64,000 nucleotides of DNA from Azolla caroliniana. Its lineage: Eukaryota; Polypodiophyta. Where the stretch lies: contig JBHGNT010000125.1 of NCBI GenBank assembly GCA_043228905.1, positions 1 through 64,000 of the forward strand, given 5' to 3'. Both the position numbers and the translations under genes were made by a program. The notes under the pieces were generated by a model. The model saw nothing but the letters and a program-made list of their open reading frames with translations, searched no databases and was not told where the DNA came from. This document shows positions 38,066 to 52,316 of this stretch, piece by piece; position 1 is the stretch's first letter, and the number at the start of each line of letters is the position of its first letter.

Positions 38066-38731
38066 GCCTTCTTCTCAACTCCCGGCTCGAATTTACTAAT
38101 TACTTTATGTGTCTCGACCTGAGTTTCAAAATCTTGATTTTTAAATTCCATATCATCGGTAACGTTGTTAGCTTCGATTCGAATGTTTGAACACAAAAAT
38201 CCGATATCACACTGGCCAGGTATGAACATTTTAATTTTATCACGCGCTGTTCTCAACTCCCTCCTCAAATTTGGTAATTTCGTCATGTCTCTCGAACTGA
38301 GTTTCAAAATCTTGATTTTTTTATTCCATATCATACGTAACGTTGTTAGCTTCGATTCACATTTTTGAAAACCAAAATCCGATATCACACGGGCCAGGTA
38401 TGAACATTTTAACTTACTCACGCGCTCTTCTCAACTCCCTCCTCTAATTTGGTAATTTCGTCATGTTTCTCGACCTGAGTTTCAAAATCTGGATTTTGTA
38501 ATTCCATATCATAACTAGCGTTGTTAGCTTCGATTCGCATGTTTGAACACCAAAATCGGATATCACACGGGCCAGGTATGAACATTTTAATTTTATCACA
38601 CGCTGTTCTCAACTCCCTCCTCAAATTTGGTAATTTCGTCATGTCTCCCGAACTAAGTTTCAAAATCTTGATTTTTAAATTCCATATCATAGGTAACGTT
38701 GTTAGCTTCGATTCGCATGTTTGAACACGAA

Positions 38732-41700
38732 AATCCGATATCACACGAGCCAGGTATGAACATTTAAATTTACGCACGCGCTCTTCTCAACTCCCTCCTC
38801 AAATTTGGTAATTTCGTCATGTCTCTCGACCTGAGTGTCAAAATCTTGATTTTTTAATTCCATATCATAGCTAGCGTTGTTAGCTTCGATTCGCATGTTT
38901 GAACACAAAAATCGGATATCACACGGTCCAGGTATGAACATTTTAACTTACTCACGCGCTCATTTCAACTCCCTCCTCAAATTTGATAATTTCGTCATGT
39001 CTCCCGAACTGAGTTTCAAAATCTTGATTTTCTAATTCCATATAATAGGTAACGTTGTTAGCTTCGATTCGCATGTTTGAATACAAAAATCCGATATCAC
39101 ACGAGCCAAGTATGAACATTTAAATTTACTCACGCGCTATTCTCAACTCCCTCCTTAAATTTGGTAATTTCGTCATGTCTCTTGACCTGAGTGTCAAAAT
39201 CTGGATTTTGTAATTCCATATCATAGCTAGCGTTGTTAGCTTCGATTCGCATGTTTGAACACCAAAATCCGATATCGAATGGGCCAGGTATGAACATTTT
39301 AATTTACTCACGCCTTCTTCTCAACTCCCTCATCGAATTTACTAATTTCTTCATGTCTGTCGACCTGAGTTTTAAAATCTTGATTTTTAAATTCCATATC
39401 ATAGGTAACGTTGTTAGCTTCGATTCGATTGTTTGAACACAAAAATCCGATATCACAAGGGCCAGGTATGAACATTTTAACATACTCACGCGCTCTATAT
39501 TATAGGTAGCGTTGTTAGCTTCGATTCGAATGTTTGAACACAAAAATCCGATATCACACGAGCCAGGAATGAACATTTTAACATACTGACGTGCGCTTCT
39601 CAACTCCCTCCTCAAATTTGGTAATTTTGTCATGTCTCTCGACCTGAGTTCCAAAATCTTAATTTTTTAATTCCATATCATCGGTAACGTCGTTAGATTC
39701 GATTCAAATGTTTGAACACAAAAATCGGATATCACACGGGCCAGGTATGAACATTTTAACTTACTCACGCACTCTTCTCAATTCCCTCCTCAAATTTGGT
39801 AATTTCGTCATGTCGCTTGACCTGGGTTTCAAAATCTGGATTTTGTAATTCCATATCATAGCTAGCGTTGTTAGCTTCGATTCGTATGTTTGAACACTAA
39901 AATCCGATATCGAATGGGCCAGGTATGAACATTTTAATTTACTCACGCCTTCTTCTCAACTCCCGGCTCGAATTTACTAATTTCTTCATGTCTCTCGACC
40001 TAAGTTTCAAAATCTTGATTTTTAAATTCCATATCATAGGTAACGTAGTTAGCTTCGATTCGTATGTTTGAACACAAAAATCCGATATCACACGGGCCAG
40101 GTATGAACATTTTAACTTACTCACGCGCTCTTCTAAACTCCCTCCTCCAATTTGGTAATTTCGTCATGTCTCTCGAACTGAGTTTCAAAATCTTGATTTT
40201 TTAATTCCATATCATAACTAGCGTTGTTAGCTTCGATTCGCATGTTTGAACACCAAAATCCGATATCACACGGGCCAAGTATGAACATTTTAACTTACGC
40301 ACGCGCTCTTCTCAACTCCCTCCTCAAATTTGGTAATTTCGTCATGTTTCTTGAACTCAGTTTCAAAATCTTGATTTTTTAATTCCATATCATACGTAAC
40401 GTTGTTAGCTTCGATTCACATGTTTGAACACAAAAATCCGATATCACACGGGCCAGGTATGAACATTTTAACTTACGCACGCGCTCTTCTCAACTCCCTC
40501 CTCAAATTTGGTAATTTCGTCATGTCTCTCGACCTGGGTTTCAAAATCTTGATTTTGTAATTCCATAGCATAGGTAACGTTGTTATCTTCGATTCGAATG
40601 TTTGTCCACAAAAATCCGAGATCACACGGTCCAGGTATCAACATTTTAACTTACTCACGCGCTGTTCTCAACTCCCTCCTCAAATTTGGTAATTTCGTCA
40701 TGTCTCTCGACCTGAGTGTCAAAATCTGGATTTTTTAATTCCATATCATAGCTAGCGTTGTTAGCTTCGATTCGAATGTTTGAACACAAAAATCCGATAT
40801 CACACGGCCCAGGTATGAACATTTTCACTTACTCACGCGCTATTCTCAACTCCCTCCTGAAATTTGGTAATTTCGTCATGTCGCTTGACCTGGGTTTCAA
40901 AATCTGGATTTTGTAATTCCATATCATAGCTAGCGTTGTTAGCTTCGATTCGTATGTTTGAACACTAAAATCCGATTTCGAATGGGCCAGGTATGAACAT
41001 TTTAATTTACTCACGCCTTCTTCTCAAGTCCCGGCTCGAATTTACTAATTTCTTCATGTCTCTCGACCTAAGTTTCAAAATCTTGATTTTTAAATTCCAT
41101 ATCATAGGTAACGTTGTTAGCTTCGATTCGTATGTTTGAACACAAAAATCTGATATCACACTGGCTAGGTATGAACATTTTAATTTACTCACGCGCTATT
41201 GTCAACTCCCTCCTCAAATTTCGTAATTTCGTCATGTTTCTCGACCTGAGTTTCAAAATCTGGATTTTGTAATTCCATATCATAACTAGCGTTGTTAGCT
41301 TCGATTCGCATGTTTGAACACCAAAATCGGATATCACACGGGCCAGGTAAGAACATTTTAATTTTATCACGCGCTGTTCTCAACTCCCTCCTCAAATTTG
41401 GTAATTTCGTCATGTCTATCGAACTGAGTTTCAAAATTTTGATTTTTTAATTCCATATCATACGTAGCGTTGTTAGCTTCGATTCGCATGTTTGAACACA
41501 AAAATCTGATATCACACTGGCTAGGTATGAACATTTTAATTTACTCACGCGCTATTGTCAACTCCCTCCTCAAATTTCGTAATTTCGTCATGTTTCTCGA
41601 CCTGAGTTTCAAAATCTGGATTTTGTAATTCCATATCATAACTAGCGTTGTTAGCTTCGATTCGCATGTTTGAACACCAAAATCCGATATCACACGGGCC

Positions 41701-44120
41701 AGGTATGAACATTTTAACTTACTCACGCGCTATTCTCAACTCCCTCCTCAAATTTGGTAATTTTGTCATGTCTCCCGAACTGAGTTTCAAAATCTTGATT
41801 TTCTAATTCCATATAATAGGTAACGTTGTTAGCTTCGATTCGCATATTTGAACACAAAAATCCGATATCACACGAGCCAGGTATGAACATTTAAATTTAC
41901 GCACGCGCTCTTCTCAACTCCCTCCTCAAATTTGGTAATTTCGTCATGTCTCTCGACCTGAGTATCAAAATCTGGATTTTTTAATTCCATATCATAGGTA
42001 GCGTTGTTAGCTTCGATTCGAATGTTTGAACACAAAAATCCGATATCACACGGCCCAGGTATGAACATTTTCACTTACTCACGCGCTATTCTCAACTCCC
42101 TGCTCAAATTTGGTAATTTCGTCATGTCTCTCGACCTGAATTTCAAAATTTGGATTTTGTAATTCCATATGATAGCTAGCGTTGTTAGCTTCGATTCGCA
42201 TGTTTGAACACCAAAATCCGATATCGAATGGGCCAGGTATGAACATTTTAATTTACTCACGCCTTCTTCTCAACTCCCTCCTCGAATTTACTAATTACTT
42301 CATGTCTCTCGACCTGAGTTCCAAAATCTTAATTTTTTAATTCCATATCATCGGTAACGTCGTTAGATTCGATTCGAATGTTTGAACACAAAAATCGGAT
42401 ATCACAAGGGCCAGGTATGAACATTTTAACATACTCACGCGCTCTTCTCAACTCCCTCCTCTAATTTGGTAATTTCGTCATGTCTCTCGAACTGAGTTTC
42501 AAAATCTTGATTTTCTAATTCCATATCATAAGTAACATTGTTAGCTTCGATTCGAATGTTTGAACACAGAAATCGGATATCACACGGGCCAGGTATGAAC
42601 ATTTTAACTTACTTACGCGCTATTCTCAACTCCCTCCTCAAATTTGGTAATTTCGTCATGTCTCTCGACCTGGGTTTCGAAATCTGGATTTTTTAATTCC
42701 ATATCATAGGTAGCGTTGTTAGCTTCGATTCGCATGTTTGAACACAAAAATCTGATATCACACTGGCTAGGTATGAACATTTTAATTTACTCACGCGCTA
42801 TTGTCAACTCCCTCCTCAAATTTCGTAATTTCGTCATGTTTCTCGACCTGAGTTTCAAAATCTGGATTTTGTAATTCCATATCATAACTAGCGTTGTTAG
42901 CTTCGATTCGCATGTTTGAACACCAAAATCGGATATCACACGGGCCAGGTATGAACATTTTAATTTTATCACGCGATGTTCTCAACTCCCTCCTCAAATT
43001 TGGTAATTTCGTCATGTCTCCCGAACTGAGTTTCAAAATCTTGATTTTCTAATTCCATATAATAGGTAACGTTGTTAGCTTCGATTCGCATATTTGAACA
43101 CAGAAATCCGATATCACACGAGCCAGGTATGAACATTTAAATTTACGCACACGCACTTCTCAACTCCCTCCTCAAATTTGGTCATTTCGTCATGTCTCTC
43201 GACCTGAGTGTCAAAATCTGGATTTTTTAATTCCATATCATAGCTAGCGTTGTTAGCTTCGATTCGAATGTTTGAACACAAAAATCCGATATCACACGGC
43301 CCAGGTATGAACATTTTCACTTACTCACGCGCTATTCTCAACTCCCTGCTCAAATTTGGTAATTTCGTCATGTCTCTCGACCTGAATTTCAAAATTTGGA
43401 TTTTGTAATTCAATATGATAGCTAGCGTTGTTAACTTCGATTCGCATGTTTGAACACCAAAATCCGATATCGAATGGGCCAGGTATGAACATTTTAATTT
43501 CCTCACGCCTTCTTCTCAACTCCCTCCTCGAATTTACTAATTACTTTATGTGTCTCGACCTGAGTTTCAAAATCTTGATTTTTTAATTCCATATCATCGG
43601 TAACGTCGTTAGATTCGATTCGAATGTTTGAACACAAAAATCCGATATCACACAGGCCAGGTATGAACATTTTAATTTTATCACGCGCTGTTCTCAACTC
43701 CCTCCTCAAATTTGGTAATTTCGTCATGTCTCTCGAACTGAGTTTCAAAATCTTGATTTTTTATTCCATATCATACGTAACGTTGTTAGCTTCGATTCAC
43801 ATTTTTGAAAACCAAAATCCGATATCACACGGGCCAGGTATGAACATTTTAACTTACTCACGCGCTCTTCTCAACTCCCTCCTCTAATTTGGTAATTTCG
43901 TCATGTTTCTCGACCTGAGTTTCAAAATCTGGATTTTGTAATTCCATATCATAACTAGCGTTGTTAGCTTCGATTCGCATGTTTGAACACCAAAATCGGA
44001 TATCACACGGGCCAGGTATGAACATTTTAATTTTATCACACGCTGTTCTCAACTCCCTCCTCAAATTTGGTAATTTCGTCATGTCTCCCGAACTGAGTTT
44101 CAAAATCTTGATTTTCTAAT
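38732..44120 (-). repeat. 5.41-kb unit, copy a2
   Basis: Tandem copy of a1 without a1's private changes. It keeps a full-length A-type monomer at 43321-43506 where a1 has the shortened chimera. It fades at about 44120, where TTTTCTAATTCCAGATTAT replaces the a1 sequence. Confidence 0.9.
39490..39590 (-). repeat. Marker M2, copy 3
   Basis: Same deletion, 5410 bp from copy 2. It carries CAAAAATCCG where copy 2 has CAAAAACCCG, which separates the second 5.41-kb unit from the first. Confidence 0.9.
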
Positions 44121-44573
44121 TCCAGATTATAGGTAACGTTGTTAGCTTCGATTCGCATATTTGAACACAGAAATCCGATATCACACGAGCCAGGTATGAA
44201 CATTTAAATTTACGCACGCGCTCTTCTCAACTCCCTCCTCAAATTTGGTAATTTCCTCATGTCTCTTGACCTGAGTGTCAAAATTTGGATTTTTTAATTC
44301 CATATCATAGCTAGCGTTGTTAGCTTCGATTCGAATGTTTGAACACAAAAATCCGATATCACACGGCCCAGGTATGAACATTTTCACTTACTCACGCGCT
44401 ATTCTCAACTCCCTGCTCAAATTTGGTAATTTCGTCATGTCTCTCGACCTGAATTTCAAAATTTGGATTTTGTAATTTCATATGATAGCTAGCGTTGTTA
44501 ACTTCGATTCGCATGTTTGAACACCAAAATCCGATATCGAATGGGCCAAGTATGAACATTTTAATTTACTCAC

Positions 44574-44688
44574 GGCTTCTTCTCAACTCCCTCCTCGAAT
44601 TTACTAATTTCTTCATGTCTCTCGACCTGAGTTACGCACAAAAATCCGATATCACACGAGCCAGGTATGAACATTTAAATTTACGCAC
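44574..44688 (-). repeat. Marker M5: 115-bp monomer at the 14.40-kb boundary
   Basis: CGACCTGAGTT is joined to ACGCACAAAAATCCG, a 63-bp deletion with a few odd bases at the join. It lies just before copy B begins, and its partner at 58975-59089 lies just before copy B ends. Confidence 0.88.
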
Positions 44689-46821
44689 GCGCTCTTCTCA
44701 ACTCCCTCCTCAAATTTGGTAATTTCGTCATGTTTCTTGAACTCAGTTTCAAAATCTTGATTTTTTAATTCCATATCATACGTAACGTTGTTAGCTTCGA
44801 TTCACATGTTTGAACACCAAAATCCGATATCACACGGGCCAGGTATGAACATTTTAACTTACGCACGCGCTCTTTTCAACTCCCTCCTCAAATTTGGTAA
44901 TTTCGTCATGTCTCTCGACCTGGGTTTCAAAATCTTGATTTTGTAATTCCATAGCATAGGTAACGTTGTTATCTTCGATTCAAATGTTTGTCCACAAAAA
45001 TCCGAGATCACACGGTCCAGGTATCAACATTTTAACTTACTCACGCGCTGTTCTCAACTCCCTCCTCAAATTTGGTAATTTCGTCATGTCTCTCGACCTG
45101 AGTGTCAAAATCTAGATTTTTTAATTCCATATCATAGCTAGCGTTGTTAGCTTCGATTCGAATGTTTGAACACAAAAATCCGATATCACACGGCCCAGGT
45201 ATGAACATTTTCACTTACTCACGCGCTATTCTCAACTCCCTCCTGAAATTTGGTAATTTCGTCATGTCGCTTGACCTGGGTTTCAAAATCTGGATTTTGT
45301 AATTCGATATCATAGCTAGCGTTGTTAGCTTCGATTCGTATGTTTGAACACTAAAATCCGATTTCGAATGGGCCAGGTATGAACATTTTAATTTACTCAC
45401 GCCTTCTTCTCAACTCCCGGCTCGAATTTACTAATTTCTTCATGTCTCTCGACCTAAGTTTCAAAATCTTGATTTTTAAATTCCATATCATACGTAGCGT
45501 TGTTAGCTTCGATTCGCATGTTTGAACACAAAAATCTGATATCACACTGGCTAGGTATGAACATTTTAATTTACTCACGCGCTATTGTCAACTCCCTCCT
45601 CAAATTTCGTAATTTCGTCATGTTTCTCGACCTGAGTTTCAAAATCTGGATTTTGTAATTCCATATCATAACTAGCGTTGTTAGCTTCGATTCGCATGTT
45701 TGAACACCAAAATCCGATATCACACGGGCCAGGTATGAACATTTTAACTTACTCACGCGCTATTCTCAACTCCCTCAAATTTGGTAATTTTGTCATGTCT
45801 CCCGAACTGAGTTTCAAAATCTTGATTTTCTAATTCCATATAATAGGTAACGTTGTTAGCTTCGATTCGCATATTTGAACACAAAAATCCGATATCACAC
45901 GAGCCAGGTATGAACATTTAAATTTACGCACGCGCTCTTCTCAACTCCCTCCTCAAATTTGGTAATTTCGTCATGTCTCTCGACCTGAGTATCAAAATCT
46001 GGATTTTTTAATTCCATATCATAGGTAGCGTTGTTAGCTTCGATTCGAATGTTTGAACACAAAAATCCGATATCACACGGCCCAGGTATGAACATTTTCA
46101 CTTACTCACGCGCTATTCTCAACTCCCTCCTCCAATTTGGTAATTTCGTCATGTTTCTCGACCTGAGTTTCAAAATCTGGATTTTTTAATTCCATATCAT
46201 AACTAGCGTTGTTAGCTTCGATTCGCATGTTTGAACACCAAAATCCGATATCACACGGGCCAAGTATGAACATTTTAACTTACGCACGCGCTCTTCTCAA
46301 CTCCCTCCTCAAATTTGGTAATTTCGTCATGTCTCTCGACCTGGGTTTCAAAATCTTGATTTTGTAATTCCATAGCATAGGTAACGTTGTTATCTTCGAT
46401 TCAAATGTTTGTCCACAAAAATCCGAGATCACACGGTCCAGGTATCAACATTTTAACTTACTCACGCGCTGTTCTCAACTCCCTCCTCAAATTTGGTAAT
46501 TTCGTCATGTCTCTCGACCTGAGTGTCAAAATCTAGATTTTTTAATTCCATATCATAGCTAGCGTTGTTAGCTTCGATTCGAATGTTTGAACACAAAAAT
46601 CCGATATCACACGGCCCAGGTATGAACATTTTCACTTACTCACGCGCTATTCTCAACTCCCTCCTGAAATTTGGTAATTTCGTCATGTCGCTTGACCTGG
46701 GTTTCAAAATCTGGATTTTGTAATTCGATATCATAGCTAGCGTTGTTAGCTTCGATTCGTATGTTTGAACACTAAAATCCGATTTCGAATGGGCCAGGTA
46801 TGAACATTTTAATTTACTCAC

Positions 46822-46938
46822 GCCTTCTTCCCAACTCCCGGCTCGAATTTACTAATTTCTTCATGTCTCTCGACCTAAGTTTCAAAATCTTGATTTTTAA
46901 ATTCCATATCATAGGTATGAACATTTTCACTTACTCAC
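46822..46938 (-). repeat. Marker M3, second copy
   Basis: Same 61-bp deletion, 14402 bp after the first, inside copy B of the large block. Confidence 0.88.
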
Positions 46939-47319
46939 GCGCTATTCTCAACTCCCTCCTGAAATTTGGTAATTTCGTCATGTCGCTTGACCTGGGTTTC
47001 AAAATCTGGATTTTGTAATTCCATATCATAGCTAGCGTTGTTAACTTCGATTCGCATGTTTGAACACCAAAATCCGATATCGAATGGGCCAGGTATGAAC
47101 ATTTTAATTTACTCACGCCTTCTTCTCAACTCCCTCCTCGAATTTACTAATTACTTCATGTCTCTCGACCTGAGTTCCAAAATCTTAATTTTTTAATTCC
47201 ATATCATCGGTAACGTCGTTAGATTCGATTCGAATGTTTGAACACAAAAATCGGATATCACACGGTCCAGGTATGAACATTTTAACATACGCACGCGCTC
47301 TTCTCAACTCCCTCCTCCA

Positions 47320-47342
47320 ATTTTAACATACGCACGCGCTCT
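47320..47342 (-). other. Short templated patch within a monomer
   Basis: The 23 bp at 47279-47301 (ATTTTAACATACGCACG and following) are repeated exactly 41 bp downstream at 47320-47342. There they replace the normal GGTAATTTCGTCATG stretch. Copy A of the large block still has the normal stretch at the matching place (about 32922-32940). The patch therefore arose after the 14.40-kb duplication. Confidence 0.87.
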
Positions 47343-47471
47343 CGACCTGGGTTTCAAAATCTTGATTTTGCAATTCCATATCATAGGCAACGTTGTTAGC
47401 TTCGATTCGAATGTTTGACCACAAAAATCCGAGATAACACGGTCCAGGTATCAACATTTTAACTTACTCAC

Positions 47472-47768
47472 GCGCTGTTTTCAACTCCCTCCTCAAATTT
47501 GGTAATTTCGTCATGTCTCGCGAACTGAGTTTCAAAATCTTGATTTTCTAATCCCATATCATAGATATCGAATGGGCCAGGTATGAACATTTTAATTTAC
47601 TCACGCCTTCTTCTCAACTCTCTCCTCAAATTTGGTAATTTCGTGATGTCTCTCGATCTGGATTTTTTAATTCCATATCATAGGTAATGTTGTTAGCTTC
47701 GATTCGAATATTTGAACACAAAAATCCGATATCACACGAGCCAGGTATGAACATTTAAATTTACGCAC
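47472..47768 (-). repeat. Marker M1 pair, reverse copy 3
   Basis: Copy of the pair at 33071-33367, 14401 bp further on, as expected from the 14.40-kb tandem duplication. Confidence 0.9.
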
Positions 47769-48480
47769 GCGCTCTTCTCAACTCCCTCCTCAAATTTGGT
47801 AATTTCGTCATGTCTCTCGACCTGAGTGTCAAAATCTGGATTTTTTAATTCCATATCATAGCTAGCGTTGTTAGCTTCGATTCGCATGTTTGAACACAAA
47901 AATCGGATATCACACGGTCCAGGTATGAACATTTTAACTTACTCACGCGCTCATCTCAACTCCCTCCTCAAATTTGATAATTTCGTCATGTCTCCCGAAC
48001 TGAGTTTCAAAATCTTGATTTTCTAATTCCATATAATAGGTAACGTTGTTAGCTTCGATTCGCATGTTTGAATACAAAAATCCGATATCACACGAGCCAA
48101 GTATGAACATTTAAATTTACTCACGCGCTATTCTCAACTCCCTCCTTAAATTTGGTAATTTCGTCATGTCTCTTGACCTGAGTGTCAAAATCTGGATTTT
48201 GTAATTCCATATCATAGCTAGCGTTGTTAGCTTCGATTCGCATGTTTGAACACCAAAATCCGATATCGAATGGGCCAGGTATGAACATTTTAATTTACTC
48301 ACGCCTTCTTCTCAACTCCCTCATCGAATTTACTAATTTCTTCATGTCTGTCGACCTGAGTTTTAAAATCTTGATTTTTAAATTCCATATCATAGGTAAC
48401 GTTGTTAGCTTCGATTCGATTGTTTGAACACAAAAATCCGATATCACAAGGGCCAGGTATGAACATTTTAACATACTCAC

Positions 48481-48581
48481 GCGCTCTATATTATAGGTAG
48501 CGTTGTTAGCTTCGATTCGAATGTTTGAACACAAAAACCCGATATCACACGAGCCAGGAATGAACATTTTAACATACTGAC
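48481..48581 (-). repeat. Marker M2, copy 4
   Basis: 14401 bp after copy 2 and sharing its private AAAAACCC. It marks the first 5.41-kb unit inside the second 14.40-kb block. Confidence 0.9.
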
Positions 48582-51500
48582 GTGCGCTTCTCAACTCCCT
48601 CCTCAAATTTGGTAATTTTGTCATGTCTCTCGACCTGAGTTCCAAAATCTTAATTTTTTAATTCCATATCATCGGTAACGTCGTTAGATTCGATTCAAAT
48701 GTTTGAACACAAAAATCGGATATCACACGGGCCAGGTATGAACATTTTAACTTACTCACGCACTCTTCTCAATTCCCTCCTCAAATTTGGTAATTTCGTC
48801 ATGTCGCTTGACCTGGGTTTCAAAATCTGGATTTTGTAATTCCATATCATAGCTAGCGTTGTTAGCTTCGATTCGTATGTTTGAACACTAAAATCCGATA
48901 TCGAATGGGCCAGGTATGAACATTTTAATTTACTCACGCCTTCTTCTCAACTCCCGGCTCGAATTTACTAATTTCTTCATGTCTCTCGACCTAAGTTTCA
49001 AAATCTTGATTTTTAAATTCCATATCATAGGTAACGTAGTTAGCTTCGATTCGTATGTTTGAACACAAAAATCCGATATCACACGGGCCAGGTATGAACA
49101 TTTTAACTTACTCACGCGCTCTTCTAAACTCCCTCCTCCAATTTGGTAATTTCGTCATGTCTCTCGAACTGAGTTTCAAAATCTTGATTTTTTAATTCCA
49201 TATCATAACTAGCGTTGTTAGCTTCGATTCGCATGTTTGAACACCAAAATCCGATATCACACGGGCCAAGTATGAACATTTTAACTTACGCACGCGCTCT
49301 TCTCAACTCCCTCCTCAAATTTGGTAATTTCGTCATGTTTCTTGAACTCAGTTTCAAAATCTTGATTTTTTAATTCCATATCATACGTAACGTTGTTAGC
49401 TTCGATTCACATGTTTGAACACCAAAATCCGATATCACACGGGCCAGGTATGAACATTTTAACTTACGCACGCGCTCTTCTCAACTCCCTCCTCAAATTT
49501 GGTAATTTCGTCATGTCTCTCGACCTGGGTTTCAAAATCTTGATTTTGTAATTCCATAGCATAGGTAACGTTGTTATCTTCGATTCAAATGTTTGTCCAC
49601 AAAAATCCGAGATCACACGGTCCAGGTATCAACATTTTAACTTACTCACGCGCTGTTCTCAACTCCCTCCTCAAATTTGGTAATTTCGTCATGTCTCTCG
49701 ACCTGAGTGTCAAAATCTGGATTTTTTAATTCCATATCATAGCTAGCGTTGTTAGCTTCGATTCGAATGTTTGAACACAAAAATCCGATATCACACGGCC
49801 CAGGTATGAACATTTTCACTTACTCACGTGCTATTCTCAACTCCCTCCTGAAATTTGGTAATTTCGTCATGTCGCTTGACCTGGGTTTCAAAATCTGGAT
49901 TTTGTAATTCCATATCATAGCTAGCGTTGTTAGCTTCGATTCGTATGTTTGAACACAACAATCCGATTTCGAATGGGGCAGGTATGAACATTTTAATTTA
50001 CTCACGCCTTCTTCTCAACTCCCGGCTCGAATTTACTAATTTCTTCATGTCTCTCGACCTAAGTTTCAAAATCTTGATTTTTAAATTCCATATCATAGGT
50101 AACGTTGTTAGCTTCGATTCGTATGTTTGAACACAAAAATCTGATATCACACTGGCTAGGTATGAACATTTTAATTTACTCACGCGCTATTGTCAACTCC
50201 CTCCTCAAATTTCGTAATTTCGTCATGTTTCTCGACCTGAGTTTCAAAATCTGGATTTTGTAATTCCATATCATAACTAGCGTTAGCTTCGATTCGCATG
50301 TTTGAACACCAAAATCGGATATCACACGGGCCAGGTAAGAACATTTTAATTTTATCACGCGCTGTTCTCAACTCCCTCCTCAAATTTGGTAATTTCGTCA
50401 TGTCTATCGAACTGAGTTTCAAAATTTTGATTTTTTAATTCCATATCATACGTAGCGTTGTTAGCTTCGATTCGCATGTTTGAACACAAAAATCTGATAT
50501 CACACTGGCTAGGTATGAACATTTTAATTTACTCACGCGCTATTGTCAACTCCCTCCTCAAATTTCGTAATTTCGTCATGTTTCTCGACCTGAGTTTCAA
50601 AATCTGGATTTTGTAATTCCATATCATAACTAGCGTTGTTAGCTTCGATTCGCATGTTTGAACACCAAAATCCGATATCACACGGGCCAGGTATGAACAT
50701 TTTAACTTACTCACGCGCTATTCTCAACTCCCTCCTCAAATTTGGTAATTTTGTCATGTCTCCCGAACTGAGTTTCAAAATCTTGATTTTCTAATTCCAT
50801 ATAATAGGTAACGTTGTTAGCTTCGATTCGCATATTTGAACACAAAAATCCGATATCACACGAGCCAGGTATGAACATTTAAATTTACGCACGCGCTCTT
50901 CTCAACTCCCTCCTCAAATTTGGTAATTTCGTCATGTCTCTCGACCTGAGTATCAAAATCTGGATTTTTTAATTCCATATCATAGGTAGCGTTGTTAGCT
51001 TCGATTCGAATGTTTGAACACAAAAATCCGATATCACACGGCCCAGGTATGAACATTTTCACTTACTCACGCGCTATTCTCAACTCCCTGCTCAAATTTG
51101 GTAATTTCGTCATGTCTCTCGACCTGAATTTCAAAATTTGGATTTTGTAATTCCATATGATAGCTAGCGTTGTTAGCTTCGATTCGCATGTTTGAACACC
51201 AAAATCCGATATCGAATGGGCCAGGTATGAACATTTTAATTTACTCACGCCTTCTTCTCAACTCCCTCCTCGAATTTACTAATTACTTCATGTCTCTCGA
51301 CCTGAGTTCCAAAATCTTAATTTTTTAATTCCATATCATCGGTAACGTCGTTAGATTCGATTCGAATGTTTGAACACAAAAATCGGATATCACAAGGGCC
51401 AGGTATGAACATTTTAACATACTCACGCGCTCTTCTCAACTCCCTCCTCTAATTTGGTAATTTCGTCATGTCTCTCGAACTGAGTTTCAAAATCTTGATT

Positions 51501-52316
51501 TTCTAATTCCATATCATAAGTAACATTGTTAGCTTCGATTCGAATGTTTGAACACAGAAATCGGATATCACACGGGCCAGGTATGAACATTTTAACTTAC
51601 TTACGCGCTATTCTCAACTCCCTCCTCAAATTTGGTAATTTCGTCATGTCTCTCGACCTGAGTGTCAAAATCTGGATTTTTTAATTCCATATCATAGGTA
51701 GCGTTGTTAGCTTCGATTCGCATGTTTGAACACAAAAATCTGATATCACACTGGCTAGGTATGAACATTTTAATTTACTCACGCGCTATTGTCAACTCCC
51801 TCCTCAAATTTCGTAATTTCGTCATGTTTCTCGACCTGAGTTTCAAAATCTGGATTTTGTAATTCCATATCATAACTAGCGTTGTTAGCTTCGATTCGCA
51901 TGTTTGAACACCAAAATCGGATATCACACGGGCCAGGTATGAACATTTTAATTTTATCACGCGCTGTTCTCAACTCCCTCCTCAAATTTGGTAATTTCGT
52001 CATGTCTCCCGAACTGAGTTTCAAAATCTTGATTTTCTAATTCCATATAATAGGTAACGTTGTTAGCTTCGATTCGCATATTTGAACACAGAAATCCGAT
52101 ATCACACGACCCAGGTATGAACATTTAAATTTACGCACACGCACTTCTCAACTCCCTCCTCAAATTTGGTAATTTCGTCATGTCTCTCGACCTGAGTGTC
52201 AAAATCTGGATTTTTTAATTCCATATCATAGCTAGCGTTGTTAGCTTCGATTCGAATGTTTGAACACAAAAATCCGATATCACACGGCCCAGGTATGAAC
52301 ATTTTCACTTACTCAC

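Larger units (their letters stand above)
33322..38731 (-). repeat. 5.41-kb unit, copy a1
   Basis: Followed head to tail by a2 (38732-44120). Offsets are 5410, then 5413 past a GTT loss near 35881, then 5440 past marker M4. Private features of a1 are CAAAAACCCG near 34131, GGGGCAG at 35574-35580, the GTT loss and the M4 chimera. All four recur at 48531, 49975, 50281 and 52330, in copy B of the large block. Confidence 0.9.
30285..44689 (-). repeat. 14.40-kb block, copy A
   Basis: The block recurs in tandem at 44690-59128. Offsets are 14405 at the start (30810 with 45215), 14402 after a 3-nt loss in copy B near 45774, and 14401 after a one-base change near 47320. All truncated-monomer markers (M1 to M5) recur in the same places. 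The edges lie inside ordinary monomers, so the exact breakpoint can only be placed within about 100 bp. It contains two 5.41-kb units in tandem. Confidence 0.93.
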
